Of a DNA stretch of 10,803 nt, positions 10,572 through 10,803 are shown piece after piece; the stretch's first letter is position 1, and each line of letters begins with the position of its first letter. The stretch is from contig MU647263.1 in the NCBI GenBank assembly GCA_026770585.1, forward strand, positions 118,889 to 129,691. The letters run 5' to 3'. The DNA is from Baffinella frigidus. Lineage: Eukaryota; Cryptophyceae; Cryptomonadales; Baffinellaceae. The notes under the pieces were generated by a model. That model ran no database searches, was not told where the DNA came from, and saw only the letters and a list, made by a program, of their open reading frames with translations. The position numbers and the translations under genes are program-made.

Positions 10572-10803
10572 GTGGCCATCCCTCCCACCAGCAACGTTGC
10601 CCGTAGCAGCTGATCCCGGATCCTTGCAAGGATTCGGGCATTTTGTCTTTTAAAAAATCTTTCCTATGACCCTACGGTAGTAAAACCTAGGGACCTCGAA
10701 TTGCTGAAGGGAGATATACCGATGAGATCTCATCGGGTTAGCTGAAAATTGCTGCAGTACCCGACCCGGTTATAAGCTGAACGGGTTGCTGGTGGCTCGC
10801 TGG
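10572..10803 (+). repeat. Structured direct repeat F, copy 2 (cut by window end)
   Basis: Collinear with copy 1 at 7588-7795: ccgtagcagct, cccggatcctt-gc-aaggattcggg, tttcctatgaccctacgg, ggacctcgaattgctgaagg, the perfect 18-bp palindrome CCGATGAGATCTCATCGG at 10719-10736, ggttagctgaaaattgctgc, cccgacccggttataagctg and cgggttgctgg. It reaches the last base of the window, so its right border is unseen. Confidence 0.85.

Noticed and set aside
1-10803. Retroelement, LTR, integrase, reverse transcriptase or DDE transposase coding sequence
   Set aside because: None of the open frames shows a catalytic motif of these families and none is long enough. The direct repeats found (N, F, P) lack LTR features such as TG...CA ends with primer-binding sites.

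Overview
The window looks like nuclear DNA of a eukaryote, and I find no intact gene in it. The evidence is the plant/algal-type telomere heptamer CCCTAAA/TTTAGGG in two places, long GA and CT simple-sequence tracts, and a very high density of short foldback elements of the MITE (miniature inverted-repeat transposable element) type. No open frame is long, uninterrupted and recognisable. TTTAGGG telomeres occur in land plants, many green algae, dinoflagellates and chromerids, so the lineage stays open. I favour a unicellular alga or a related protist, as inference only.

Layout. 1-284 is a GA microsatellite. 441-506 is a G-rich, telomere-like heptamer stretch, 507-730 is a CT-rich tract and 763-885 is a degenerate CCCTAAA telomere-like block. 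1011-1091 holds hairpins. 1272-4652 is a dense field of two MITE families: family A (ends TACAGGGGTACC, whole copies about 120-130 bp) and family B (ends TATCCCTTAAGTG, 104-107 bp). Several B copies sit inside A ends, and unrelated foldbacks lie between them. 3961-5940 holds family E (ends CGTCCTGAAAACCGGG) and a GC-rich family J, which form E-J composites. Family I (138-139 bp) occurs at 4713, 6446 and 9316. 5920-7342 has further long inverted repeats and a 61-bp duplication flanking a 176-bp inverted-repeat element. 7416-7497 is a pure GGGTGCA minisatellite and 8348-8466 a nearly pure TTTAGGG array. 8775-9246 contains pieces of a decayed C2H2 zinc-finger coding sequence, bounded and interrupted by three AT-rich foldbacks. 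9719-10451 holds three more large palindromes. A structured direct repeat (F) is at 7588-7795 and again at 10572-10803, where the window ends.

Most of the window is therefore nested non-autonomous mobile DNA in a repeat-rich and possibly subtelomeric setting. No transposase was recognised, so mobility would have to come from elsewhere. Three patterns deserve attention. Families with different termini share one central core (CCCTACGGTAGGG with CCTAGG). Family B lies at the same 17-bp offset inside three A ends. A 70-bp element (Q) sits at the exact apex of two unrelated palindromes. All family names (A, B, C and so on) are local labels for this answer.
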